Shown here: positions 12,634 to 23,742 of the stretch, in pieces
Layout of the letters: each line of letters begins with the position of its first letter
How positions within the stretch are numbered: position 1 is the stretch's first letter
From: Saposhnikovia divaricata
Taxonomy: Eukaryota > Streptophyta > Magnoliopsida > Apiales > Apiaceae
NCBI GenBank assembly: GCA_036435485.1
Contig: CM071594.1
Location: forward strand, 99,537,001 to 99,601,000
DNA: 64,000 nucleotides
Direction: 5' to 3'
The notes under the pieces: model-generated
What the model was told of the DNA's origin: nothing
The model's database searches: none
The model's input: the letters and a program-made list of their open reading frames with translations, nothing else
Program-made: the position numbers and the translations under genes

Positions 12634-12869
12634 TTTTATATAATAATATATAATAGAGACTAATTTGAGAGAGCTAAGCAATAGAGAAGGGGGAGATCAT
12701 TTCATTATTTTGTTATATGTATCAAAGTACAAGCAAGCCTTTATATAGGCCATGTAAATGTATGTTACAAGGGAAATGTAAAGCCAAAGGTTGGGTATAT
12801 AAAAGAGGAATATATGAAAGGCTAAGAGTCATCTATGAAATTCTAAGAGTCATCTAATAATACATAACA
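12634..12869 (-). repeat. Copia 3' LTR (left copy)
   Basis: Matches 16170-16406 almost base for base. Its outer tip reads TT where the other copy has TG, a point change at the terminus. It ends AATACATAACA at 12869. Confidence 0.88.
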
Positions 12870-12880
12870 CTCCCCCTTAG
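12870..12880 (-). other. Copia polypurine tract
   Basis: On the minus strand CTAAGGGGGAG abuts the start of the 3' LTR (TGTTATG), the expected plus-strand primer position. Confidence 0.8.
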
Positions 12881-13448
12881 ATGACTCATACAAACATCAT
12901 GCCTCGTTATTTTCTTCATCAGGTAGTTTTATTTTACAGGTAACGTTGACAGCCGGTATATGTGACTTCGTCACTGTCTTGACATCATTAAATGAATCAG
13001 GCAATTTATTCGCAACCTCCTGTTGGTGGTTAATTTTTTGAACTTCAAGTTCACATTGGTTTGTGCGAGGATCATAATGAGACAGAGATGCTGCATTTCA
13101 CAAAATTTCTTGTCTTTCTTTTTCAAATATTTACTTATCTCCCCCTAATGCAGGAAAAACTGTCTCATCAAACTGACAGTCGGCAAATCTTGCCCTAAAT
13201 AAATCACCAGTCATGGGCTCCAAATATTTTATAATTGAGGGAGAGTCAAACCCAACGTATACCCCTAATCTTCTTTGGGGTCCCATTTTTGTTCGTTGGG
13301 GAGGAGATATTGGAACATAAACTGCACACCCAAAAACTCTCAAGTGAGAAATATTTGTTTCTTGACCATTTACAAGCTGCATTTGGGAATATTTATGATA
13401 AGCAGTCGGTCTTAAACGAACAAGTGATGTAATATTGCATGTCCCCAA
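12881..13448 (-). pseudogene. Copia integrase C-terminal and linker region
   Basis: The frame 13448-13131 contains SHLRVFGCAVYVPISPPQ and RRLGVYVGFDSPSIIKYLEP, the conserved segment after the copia integrase core. In another frame down to about 12890 the text LSHYDPRTNQCELEVQKI and KSHIPAVNV matches the linker that normally leads to reverse transcriptase. The polymerase itself is absent, because the sequence then reaches the polypurine tract. Confidence 0.8.
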
Positions 13449-13521
13449 GCAGTATTTGGTAATTTTGTTTTCATAAGTAAGGGTCTAGCAATCAATTGTA
13501 GCTTCTTAACAAAAGATTCTG

Positions 13522-14304
13522 CTAAACCATTTTGGGTATGCGTGTTCGGAACCGGATGTTCCACATCAATCCCAATTGACATGCAATAATCATTAAAAGA
13601 CTGACATTGTGTCCTGCATTATCCAATCTAATTTTCTTAATTGCATGATATGGGAATTTTGTCCTTAATCGAATTATTTGGGCAAGGAGTCTTGCGAATG
13701 CAACATTACGAGTGGACAATAAACTAACATGCGACCAACGTGTGGATGCATCTATAAGTACCATAAAGTATTGAAATGGTCCACTTGATGGTGTGATAGG
13801 TCCACATATATCTCCTTGAATTCTTTTCAAAAAGGATGGACACTCAATCACGACTTTCACATGCGTTGGCCTTGTTATTAGTTTTCCTTGAAAGCAAGCA
13901 ACACAAGAGAAATCTTTGGACAATGTAACTATCTTATTCTTTAGAGGATGTCCATTTGAATTTTCAATAATTCTTCGCATCATTGTTGAACCCAGATGAC
14001 CTAAGCGATCATGCCACATAAGAAAATTTTTCGGGTTTGCTAATTTTTGACTCATTATCATGTGTGTCTCTACTGGATTAATAAAGGTATAATATAAACC
14101 AGATTTATATGATGGGAGTTTTTCTATTATTAGCTTCCTCCCAGAGACTATAGACGTGATATAGAGATATTCATCGCCATTCTCATTTGTTGTCTCAATA
14201 TGAAAGCCATTATGGCGTATATCTTTGAAGCTCAAAAGGTTTCTTTTTGATCGGGTGGAGAACATGGCATTTTCAATAAATAAATGTGTACCATTAGGTA
14301 ACAC
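13522..14304 (-). pseudogene. Copia pre-integrase and integrase core
   Basis: The 260-residue frame starts within the gag-pre-integrase domain. It shows the zinc-binding HHCC pattern (WHDRLGHLGS, then SCVACFQGK), the first catalytic aspartate in GDICGP and the second in IRLDNAG. Past that point the frame shifts, so the catalytic glutamate (in a NGLAE context) is found only in another frame. The enzyme inserts the cDNA into the genome. An in-frame TGA separates this frame from the protease upstream. Confidence 0.85.
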
Positions 14305-14337
14305 TATATTTGCTCTTCCGGAGCCTTCAATAATATC

Positions 14338-14523
14338 TCATGCACCCGATATTGTATTTACATTAGCTTTAGCTAATATGAGATGCGAAAAATATTCTTT
14401 ATTTTTCAAAATTGTATGTGTTGTTGCACTATCCGCCAAACAAAATAATTCCTCATTTTTGCATTTAGTGAGAGGCTTCTGGCCATATTTCTTCACAAGG
14501 AAAATAGAAAATATTTCATTCAT
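14338..14523 (-). pseudogene. Copia aspartic protease fragment
   Basis: The frame reads FCLADSATTHTILKNKEYF, the copia protease active-site region with the Asp-Ser-Ala/Gly triplet (usually DSGATxH). It ends at a TGA that is directly followed in frame by the pre-integrase sequence, so the break is a nonsense change. Confidence 0.8.
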
Positions 14524-14639
14524 AATAAAAGGGATTACATAGCATAAGCTTAAGTAAAGTCACCCAATTCAAAGTTCAAACATAAATATTTAAATATTCA
14601 TTAAATAAAGCAACTTCCATGTGAGTGAGACCCGAAGGA

Positions 14640-15638
14640 TCAATCTGCACCACCAAGGTGTGCTTCAAGATGAGAAATTCCCAAGGGATCATTTTGTTCA
14701 GCAAAATTAGTTTCAATATTTTTCAAAGAGGTTTGATAAAGGTCAGCAAAGTGCTTGGAGGTACGACATGTACGCCTCCAATGACCTTTCATTCCACAAT
14801 GACTACAAATACTTTCACCCCTTTTAATCATCATACTTCCCTCGGGTTTCTCCTCATTTTTTATCCATTTCTGGTGGCGAGGCATCCTTTTAAAGTTGGT
14901 GAAATTTTGATGATTATGACCTCGACCATGCCCAAAATTATGACCACGGGCACGTCCACATCCACGTCCATATCCATGACCACGCTCACGTCCAAATGGC
15001 TTATTATCTCCATATTCATTATTAGTCACCGCATTCACTTCAGGGAATGGTGTTGATCCAATTGGACGGGCTTGATGATTTTTCATCAAAAGTTCATTAT
15101 TTTGCTCAGCAAGAAGCAATACAGAAATTAGCTCAGAATATTTTATGAATCCACGTTCACGATATTGCTGTTGCAAGAGCATATTATTGGCATGGAAAGT
15201 GGAATATGTTTTTTCCAACATATCTTTATCGGTGATATTCTCGCCACATAATTTCAATTGAGATGTAATTTTAAACATGGCTGAGTTATACTCGCTCACA
15301 CTTTTATAATCTTGCAATCGCAAGTGTAGTCAATCATAGCGAGCTTTTGGGAGTATCAACATTTTTTGATGGTCATATCTTTCTTTGAGATCCTTCCAAA
15401 GAATTGATGGATCTTTAATAGTCAAATATTCAGTTTTTAGGCCTTCATCAAGATGATGGCGGAGGAATATCATAGCATTTGCTTTATCTTGCTCGGAGGT
15501 TTTATTTCCCTCTTTTATGGTGTCACCAAGACCCATAGCACTAAGATGGATTTCAGCATCAAGAATCCATGTCAAATAATTTTTGCCGGTGACATCAAGT
15601 GCATTGAACTCGAGTTTTGTAAGATTCGACATTATCAC
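14640..15638 (-). pseudogene. Copia gag
   Basis: Residues TGKNYLTWILDAEIHLSA open the UBN2-type gag domain of the first frame (15638-15330). The second frame (15323-14640) continues it with LQDYKSVSEYNSAMF, an Arg/Gly-rich stretch and the zinc knuckle CSHCGMKGHWRRTC, which has the C-X2-C-X4-H-X4-C spacing. An in-frame TGA near 15327 separates the halves. Gag forms the particle that packages the RNA. Confidence 0.85.
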
Positions 15639-16157
15639 TAAAATATAATTCCAAACAGTGTCAATTTATAAAATAAGCATAAATACAACATATGTTACCA
15701 AAAACATTATATTGACATGAACACTTATAATTTGATAACAGTATTCCATCAAGAAAATCATGCATAATTAAACAATTAGGCCTATTAAACTTTGCACGCA
15801 TATGAAATTAATCCATTTTACATTGAGCTAAGGTTTGTCTACTTTTAATTAGATGGAGATCTCAAGGAGAGCTTCAAGATAAGCAAATATAAACATGTTG
15901 TATGCAGTTTATTTGTTACATAAACTAAGAGACATAATACAAACAATCAGTATGTAAGGTTGAATTCAATTTACCATGTAAATGGAGACTGATTATAAAG
16001 ACACGGTAGATTGCATTCAATCTACCGTGTAAATGTAAGATAACATCAAATCTTTTGTAATACTCATATTATAGATTAATGCTAACAAGTAAGATTATAC
16101 GTACCATCTGGATAGCTCCACGTTTACTTGCACTTCCCAGATTATTTTTTCGCAATT

Positions 16158-16169
16158 GTGCTGATAACG
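16158..16169 (-). other. Copia primer-binding site
   Basis: The minus strand reads ACGTTATCAGCAC directly after the 5' LTR end. TTATCAGCAC is a common copia primer-binding sequence. Confidence 0.75.
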
Positions 16170-16406
16170 TGTTATATAATAATATATAATAGAGACTAAG
16201 TTGAGAGAGCTAAGCAATAGAGAAGGGGGAGATCATTTCATTATTTTGTTATATGTAATCAAAGTACAAGCAAGCCTTTATATATGCCATGTAAATGTAT
16301 GTTACAAGGGAAATGTAAAGCCAAAGGTTGGGTATATAAAAGAGGGATATACGAAAGGCTAAGAGTCATCTATGAAATTCTAAGAGTCATCTAATAATAC
16401 ATAACA
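16170..16406 (-). repeat. Copia 5' LTR (right copy)
   Basis: 237 bases with TGTTAT…CATAACA tips. It precedes the primer-binding site on the minus strand, so it is the 5' copy and should hold the promoter. The right-hand target duplication ATAAC is at 16407-16411. Confidence 0.88.
16277..16284 (-). promoter_or_regulatory. TATA box in copia 5' LTR
   Basis: The minus strand reads CATATATAAAGGC, a good plant TATA box; the other LTR has the same box at 12740-12747. Confidence 0.5.
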
Positions 16407-16411
16407 ATAAC

Positions 16412-17088
16412 TAACATTTATCTTTTTATTTATTTCTTTTTTAGTAAGAAATAAGCCTTTCCTGTGTCAATTCGAGCTTAGCGTGGGTAACCCCAACCAA
16501 CGTAATAGTATTTAATCAACGCCTTGGGGATATGTCTCCTAGGCGTGGTTGATTTACACTTTGAAATTTTCAAGCCTGGTACTAGGATAGGCTCAGTGAT
16601 TGATTAGTTGGGTCTTCAATATATTTGGGCTTCAGCCATTCTCACTTATTTCTTAATTTATTAAAAATACTTTTGAATTTTTCTAAGAATTCTGTGGAAT
16701 TTCCTAGAATATGACAGAATTTCATTTGAAATTCAAATTTAATGGGCTTCCCGCCATTGGATGGCCCACTAACCAGTATTTGAATCCAAGAACGGTATAT
16801 AGATAGTTAGTATGACTTTTGAATCGACTAAAATTTCTATAAATTGAGTGGAGTGTGAGTTCTTTTTCATACTTCACTCATAGCAAAGTAATTCTGTCAA
16901 ATTTTCTCCAAACACTTTTCTTTTCAAAGCTCTGCTATGGTTCCATCACAAGGCGATTTATGGCATTTCCACCACCGTTCTTTTTTCCAGTATTCGTTTG
17001 AAGATTGGTCATTTTCTGGGCTTTTTCGTTGAATCTTCATCGTCTCCATTGAGTTTTCAGGGTTCAAGCATTCATCCCTTGTATTTTA
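16412..17088. other. Tat-element non-coding region upstream of antisense gene
   Basis: It continues the sequence broken by the copia insertion and holds the fifth cassette repeat (16472-16555). Further right is a region that looks like a promoter and leader for the plus-strand gene starting at 17089. Confidence 0.45.
16838..16844 (+). promoter_or_regulatory. TATA box candidate for antisense gene
   Basis: TCTATAAATTGAG lies about 250 bases before the ATG at 17089 and is followed by a leader with CAAA/CTTC-rich sequence. The position fits a promoter for the antisense gene of the Tat element, but nothing proves it. Confidence 0.35.
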
Positions 17089-18964
17089 ATGGCGGACTTA
17101 AGCTCATCCCAGTAGTCTCAGCTTTCTCAGCCTCCTGCTCCTCGCCCAAGGACAAAACAAGGTAAAACATTCCTTGTTCATGATAGTATTTATTCTCTTA
17201 GGCACTTGTTAAATAAATTTGGGGATGCTTTCCCTAATTTAATTCAAATAGAAGGTTGTAATTTTCCCTCTAAATATGACCAAGAGGCTGTAGATATCGT
17301 AGCTTTATTGTTTGGCATTAATGGGCCTTATAAAGTCATGGCCCCAAGCCTAAATGACTAAGTCTGTTACGCAAAGCCTGGGTCCATTAGGATGTATACA
17401 GAGGCTTTTTATGCGGGCTTTAGACTACCCCCTCACCCATTCATTTATCGCCTTTTAGCTGAAGCCATGGTTTGTCTGGCCCAACTTACTCCCAACGTTT
17501 GGCGTTGTATAAATTGCTTTTTAGTCCAATGTAACAAACACAACCTTCAGCCCAATTTTCCATTTTAGACATCTTTTAAAATTCATAAATGCACCCGACA
17601 ACATTGGTTGGGTTAAAATCCAATATAAGAGTTTGGCTCGTAGTGATTTATTTTTGGTACTCCACCTGATTCCCTTCCAAATTGGAAGAAACAATGGTTT
17701 TACGTGCATATGGAGGGAGATGATTGGGTTAATTATTTCTGCCCAAATTTTGGTAAGGCCGATCGAGGATGGGGCTGTTAGGTCCCTCAAACTTGGGATC
17801 GAAGAAGATGCAACAATTCCTATCATTACTAGGGATTGCCTACACCATAGTTCAAACCTTATTTCTGAGGCTACACTCCAGTGGTACGGCCTTAGTGATT
17901 TAGGCCCATAGGGTATAACTCTTTCCCTTAATCTTTTACAATTTCTAATTATCGTACATATTCTAACATTTTCATATTGTTTGTGTGGCCGTTAATGTTT
18001 TTGGCTCTATCTTCAAGAGGTAGGAGGCCGCAGCTGCTAGCGGAACCACTATCGAGGTCACCACGACCAAGAAGAGGAAGAGTAATGTTGTTGAGCTTGC
18101 AGAAAAAGGTTCTAGCCTTCATGGATAAGAATCTAATGTCTATTAGTGAAGACCCCTCACCTTATGTGGTACAATAGGGATTGGTAAACAAGGATACTAC
18201 TGTTGGGGATTCCAGGGCTATAGCTGAGTGGTCCAAGAATGTGGTGACTCCACGTGATAGGGCTCATGTGGTGGAGTCTTCAGATGACGTTTAGATCAAG
18301 CTTCTTGGAGCTTAGGCCATTGCCTCGGTACATTCTTTAACATTTCTTCCTTTGTCATTTCAATTCAACTTCTTTTCCTGGTTTGTATCCCAACTCTTGC
18401 TTCTTTGTCTTGTAGGCCAACACTTATCTTTAAACTGCCCTACATAACCTGAAGACTGTGAGGACCGAGAAGACGATCGTGGAACGCAATCATGACAGGT
18501 ATTTTGAGGTCTCTACGGCCAATTTTGAGTGCTTCAGGTCCGTGGAGCTGGAGCTGGCACAAGAGGAGAAGAAGAAGACTTGCAGGCAGGAGTTGGAGGT
18601 TATGACGGCTCGTAAGAAGGTCTTGGAGGAATATAAGGCATCTCAAGAGTTTGATGACCTCCTGAATGCCGAATATGATGCCAACTTCCCAACGGCCTTC
18701 AAGATGATCTGGGAGAGGATCATAGAGGAGCTGGGGGAGAAGATTGAGGGAGTTACCCAAGAGAAGTTCTAAGTTTCTCCCATTCCAGGCCTTGTAGTGG
18801 TTATTTAGGAGGCAGCCACAGAGACAACCACTAGGAGGGACTTTCAGCCTTCTCAAGATCCAGTTTTCTCTCCCATTATAGAGGAAATAGATTATTCCCC
18901 CAAGAAGAATAATCCCCCTCTTACTCAGACTGGGGATGATATCCTTGGAGACTTAGATCTTTAG
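17089..18964 (+). pseudogene. Antisense extra gene of Tat-like element (PF04195-like)
   Basis: Read on the plus strand, opposite to pol. After ATG at 17089 the text gives RTKQGKTFLVHDSIYSLRHL, then EAFYAGFRLPPHPFIYRLL and LTPNVWRCINCF. I associate this pattern with the 'putative gypsy type transposon' domain found in extra ORFs of Tat/Retand/Grande elements. Later parts have a basic stretch (TTTKKRK near 18050) and a Glu/Lys-rich coiled coil (18458-18770, ELELAQEEKKKTC). The reading ends DDILGDLDL at a TAG (18962-18964). At least four stops interrupt it, some perhaps in introns. Function unknown even in intact relatives. It is convergent with the pol end at 19393. Confidence 0.6.
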
Positions 18965-19392
18965 ATAGCCCTGCGTGGCTTACTTTTATCTTTTTACTTA
19001 TTCTGAACTTTCACCCTTCGGGATTATGATGTACTTTGACTTAAATATTTATATAGTTAGTTTCTTTTGACTGCACAATCTTGTCCTTTACTTGTTGTCT
19101 TTTTATCATGCTTTAGAGTTTTCTTAGTACTTGGCCTCCTGGCTCACACTAAACTTGTGCTTTTGTATGACATTTGTTTTTCATCTTTAAGATAACAAAA
19201 CAAAGAGAATAACTCAACTGAAAGCAAAAAACAAAATTTATTAAGAAGTTGAGAAAGAATGTCAATAGAATGGGTTCAACCATTACATAGATAATCTACT
19301 TCCTACTCGGAGCTTAACAGTTATGCATTGTTTCAGCGAGCCATATTTCTACTTCTTCGTAATATTATTTAAGTTACGTCCTTCTAGGATAC

Positions 19393-19439
19393 TTAGACAT
19401 AATAAGCGGTGAGATTCGATGCATGCTAAGTCTTGGGCA
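19393..19439 (-). pseudogene. Tat-like pol C-terminal end (part 2 of 2)
   Basis: The minus strand reads VPKT*HASNLTAYYV then stop. It matches the last residues of Tat-type integrase (usually LPRTWHASNLRxYYV), with the Trp codon changed to TAG. It is the direct continuation of 29497-29313 once the element at 19445-29307 and one CATTA copy are removed. Confidence 0.75.
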
Positions 19440-19444
19440 CATTA
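19440..19444. other. Target site duplication CATTA, left
   Basis: CATTA precedes the LTR at 19445 and is repeated at 29308-29312 after the second LTR. Confidence 0.88.
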
Positions 19445-20426
19445 TGTAACAACCCCGATTTCTCCGGATTCATTATTATTATTATTTAAATATTTTTTTG
19501 GTTTTCCGTAAAGGAATAATAAGATTGTGAATATTTAATTTTAATTTGAATGCAGTTACGTGTTTAATTGTTAATAGATTATTCGGGTAGACTGTATTTG
19601 GTACTGTCTGTGTTAGTAAAAATGTTTATTTTATTAAAAATTTATATTTTTATCAAAAGTGATAAATTGAGTTTGTTTTAAAATTTTATGGATCGAGTTG
19701 GTATTTTTTTGGTACAAAAATTATACCCGATATTCTACCCGTGTACAAAAAATTTATTTGTATAAATTATTAAAATGTTTAAAATTCAGTATTTTCACAT
19801 TTTTTTGTAACTTGAGATTATTTTAGAATTTTAAAGATCAAAACTATATTTTTCTCGTACTAAAATTTTACCCGGTATCTTATCCGTGCCCCATTAATAC
19901 TTGGGTGCATTATGAAAATATTTGAAAATTTTGTATTTTATATTTTTGATCAATCAGGAAAAATTATGTGTAATTTATTATATTAAAATATATTTTTAGT
20001 TTAATTTACTATGTGTTAGTTTATTTTTAATGCATTTAAACGTGTTATGATTTTTATTAAATAGGAAAATCATCCCGTACGTGTTATGTGACTTCTGTGT
20101 AGCATAGAATATTTTATTCTATTTTTCTCTAATTTTTATATTTTTAGAATACACTTATTTCGCATTTTAATTTTCGGACCCAGCCCCTGTATTGTGTTTG
20201 AGGCCTTGTTTTTGATAAAATTATTTTTATATAATCATGGGATATCTAAAAATGCATTATGTTGTAATTTTTGTAATATTCGTAATTTTTGGAGAATTTT
20301 GACTTTTAAGTTATAACTGTTTTAAAATAAAATTTTACATTTTTATCCCATAAGAAAATTATTTTTAAGGCTTAATGATTTTAATTAGGGGTTAAAAATA
20401 TTTTTGGGGTATTAATTTTCGATTAA

Positions 20427-20436
20427 TATAAATAGG
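20427..20436 (+). promoter_or_regulatory. TATA box candidate in 5' LTR
   Basis: TATAAATAGG, a near-consensus plant TATA box, lies about 1 kb into the LTR; the copy in the 3' LTR is at 25951-25960. It would place U3 at about 1 kb and a long R-U5. No start site can be proven from sequence. Confidence 0.4.
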
Positions 20437-22778
20437 AATCAGATTTTTTTTATTAATAATTCATAAAATCAGATTTTTTTTATATAAATAAATATAAAAA
20501 TATATTTTCTCTCTCATGTTCTTGAGGATCAAATCCAAATTTGAAGGTGTTATTGATATCGGATTTTGGTGTTCTTATGCTCAAATCGAAGCTCTTGACA
20601 TCTAGTTTCATAATCTACAATCCGTTTTCGTGTTGGGTAACTTTACGATTTTATATGAATTTTCTTTTGAATCTGCAAATTAGGGTTCTTTATAAAATTT
20701 GGGGCTTTTCGATTCTTTGATTTTCCGGTTGAATTGATTGTTTGTATAGCTTCATATTGATTTCAGGAGTTCAATTCCATGATCAATTTCATCGTTATAT
20801 TGCTAGTTTGGTCAATTCGAATTCTAGGGTTCTTGAGTCAAATTAGGGCTTTTTGATTGATTAATTTTCCGATTGATTTGATTGTTTGTAAAGCTTCTAG
20901 AGGTCCTAAGGAGCATATCTATGTGTTTAATTTGATGGTTCCAATGCCGGATTGTGATATTCAAGTTTATTAGTTTTAACCGAAGCTTTGAATCAATTTT
21001 CCATATTATTTGTTGATTGTTTGTAAGATTGGTTGTCATGGGTAGTTTGTAAATGTTCTAAGCTTTGTTTTTATACCAAAACCATGCCATTTGGTTCCCG
21101 ATTTTGCGAAAATGAATTTTTTGCCGGATTTAGTTTGATTTTTGGCCGGATTTAGCTTGTGATGATTATTGGTTCGTGTTGTCGTGTTAATTGGATTGTG
21201 GAGTGAATTTGGTACATAAACCAGTAAAAAACCATGCGTTTTGGTGTGTTTTTGAGCTTTGAAATGTCTCACCGGAGTGTTTTCCGGTTGCCGGAAAATT
21301 CCGGATTCCGGCGAACCTCCATTAAAGGTGGTCAAGTGTTCTTGGTGTTCTTGGTGATGAATGTGTGGAGATGGTGATGAATAAAGCTGTTTGATCCGTT
21401 TTTTCAGCATAACTTTTCAGAAAAATGTTTTTGGGTCATATTTTTATAAAAAATTTCAAAAATTCAGAATTCTTTTATGTATTATTATTTTAATTTCTAA
21501 AAATTATATTTAATTAGTTAATTATTTTTAAATAATAATTTAATTGATTTAATTAATTGATTAATTCATTTTAATTGATTAATTATATTAATTGATTATT
21601 ATTTAAATATATAATTGACTTCATTGAATTTAAATCTTTTTATTCTAAAAGATTTATTATTTTTATGAGTTGATTAATAAATAATTAATTTGAATATTCA
21701 ATTAATTTAATTATTAATTGAATTATTCTTATTAATTGCGTATTAATTAAACCGTTTATGGAATTAGAAAAATGACCCGGTTCTTATAAAAATAGTTTTA
21801 AGTTAAAATTCAACTTTTAAATTTGGATCGACTTTTTACCAAACCTTTTTATTGAGTCGGTTATATCCGATAATTAGGGTTTGATCCGTTTTCTGTTTTA
21901 AAAATATTGGATAAAATCTTTTTATGATCTGATCAACGTGCTATTTGATTATGTGATCTACTTATTAGTATCTTTACTTGCGATGTGAATTATCGAAGTG
22001 TTTACTTCAAGGGTTATGCGTTGTAATTATATTTCTATTTCTTTATCGAGGATTAATTGGTAAGTAGTGAAATAGGTTTGTCAGCGGAGATATAATGAAG
22101 AGGGTTGGAGATAGATGTGGTATTCTTTGTGGGTTATGAAAATGGTGGAGATGGATACAGTATTATTTGTGGATTGTTGGATTTATTGTGAGGTGTCGTA
22201 ACACTAGGAAAATGCCTATGTTCAAAGGGGATATTTCCAATTATTTTCTTCCATCGTAGATATTGGTAAGCATTGTTAATACATTCGAAGTAAATTTGAA
22301 AGCGTTTATAGAATGTCAGAATTTTCGTCTGAAGATTGAAGTACTAGCTTATGTTTGACTATAGAAGTAGACGCGCGGGCTCGATGTCAGCGGATCAGAC
22401 TCGTGACAATCGCAAGAGCGTCAAACCAACGAATGATTGAAATAGAAGATTTTGATGCCGTAAAGTAGAAGAAGATAGTTGTATTACTTCGGTGCTACGT
22501 ATTAGCTAAGGATCTGAGGCAAGTATTTTCTTGATCATCTTAAACACTTTTATTTTATGTTTCATTGATTCATATCATGACAAATAGTTATTGTTCAGAG
22601 CTATTTGTGATTCTTAAATATTTTTGTGCGAACAAAGTTACTTGATATTGGTACCCTTGATGTGGGGAATTGTTTAAGATTAACTCTTCATATCCTTATT
22701 ATCGAAGTAAATAATAGGGATGTGAACTGTATGTGAAACTAAGCATTTCCTGTTGAATTCGGAAATTGCTCTATTGGA

Positions 22779-22892
22779 TTGGAAAATGGTAAAGCGTAGG
22801 AGGCCATGGTTGATGTCGTGGTCCAGCAATATTTATTGGAAAATGATAAAGCGTAGGAGGCCATGGTTGCTGTCACGGTCCAGCAATATTTA
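22779..22892. repeat. Tandem 57-base duplication in LTR
   Basis: Two units beginning TTGGAAAATG and containing AAAGCGTAGGAGGCCATGG and GGTCCAGCAATATTTA. The same pair is at 28334-28447 in the other LTR, so the duplication predates insertion. Confidence 0.88.
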
Positions 22893-23742
22893 AGGAGGAT
22901 ATGGTAACCATTCCATCTTCCTATAGGCTAACATTACTTGCATATTTTGGGTACCCCAGAAATCCGGACTATACACACATGGAAGAAAGAGAATACCGGT
23001 GGAGTATAGAGGGTCCCATTGCCTTAGAACCTGATCAGGGGGCAATGGTGTTTCACTTATTTATATCCAATCCATATCGCCCGAATGGCTATTCTATATT
23101 GTGAGTTGGCAGATGATTCATTTTTATGACATGCCAAATGATTTCAGTTATGATTTGAATTATATCACAGTTGTTGATTCAGTTTTCTTTATAAACTGTT
23201 TTACATTTCAGTTGATTTTTATGCCCCACAAATCCTGGTTTTGTATCAAAAATATTATACGCTTGCTGACCATTTCTTTTGCTCATACTTGCTGTTGTAA
23301 ATTCTAACATTTCAGTAAGGTAGTTTGGCGAGACGTATCCGGACAACTCAGAAAGAGAAGAAGCGTGATGCTATTTCGAAGATGACTTGGCTCAGGATGT
23401 CTGGATTTAGTGTAAGATCTATTTTATATATTTGAGTTATAGTATTTATTATTATTATGTGATGGTCTAGTTAGCCTGGCGTACTTCTTATCGAAGTTAC
23501 ACCAGTGATTTAAGATTTGATCAAAGAGAATGTTGTAAAGAAGGAATACTTTCTATTTAATGGAATTTGGGTTCTTGTTTCTAGCCCTATAACCTTAAAG
23601 ATCTTGTAAGTTTGGGGTCACAGATGTTATAATTTCAGTGTTGGACAATCATAAATGAATGAGTATTATTAAACAGATGTTTTATTTTGAGGATTTTCGC
23701 GTGACGACCAAATCTTCTGACCCCAGATTTGGGGACATCACA

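Larger units (their letters stand above)
12634..16406 (-). mobile_element. Ty1/copia element lacking reverse transcriptase
   Basis: A complete minus-strand element of about 3.8 kb. It has two LTRs of 236-237 bases, target duplication ATAAC, primer-binding site, polypurine tract and gag, protease and integrase remnants in the copia order. Soon after the integrase C-terminal part the reading meets the polypurine tract, so reverse transcriptase and RNase H are missing. Full copia elements are near 5 kb. Several stop codons and a frameshift interrupt the frame. It could move only with enzymes supplied by a relative. Confidence 0.88.
19445..23742 (+). repeat. LARD-like element 5' LTR
   Basis: Starts TGTAACAACCCCGATTT and ends CCCCAGATTTGGGGACATCACA less two bases (stem CCCCAGATTTGGGG at 23721-23734). 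It contains a tandem 57-base duplication (22779-22892). Open frames at 20824-21410 (minus) and 22901-23307 (plus) occur in both LTRs only because the LTRs are copies; none resembles a known protein. Confidence 0.92.

Noticed and set aside
21036..21410. 124-codon minus-strand frame repeated at 26563-26937
   Set aside because: Same reason: two LTR copies. The text is low-complexity and unlike any known protein.
22901..23104. Open frame MVTIPSSYRLT… found again at 28456-28659
   Set aside because: Conservation between the two is explained by LTR duplication; no start context, no known family, and it lies in a non-coding LTR.
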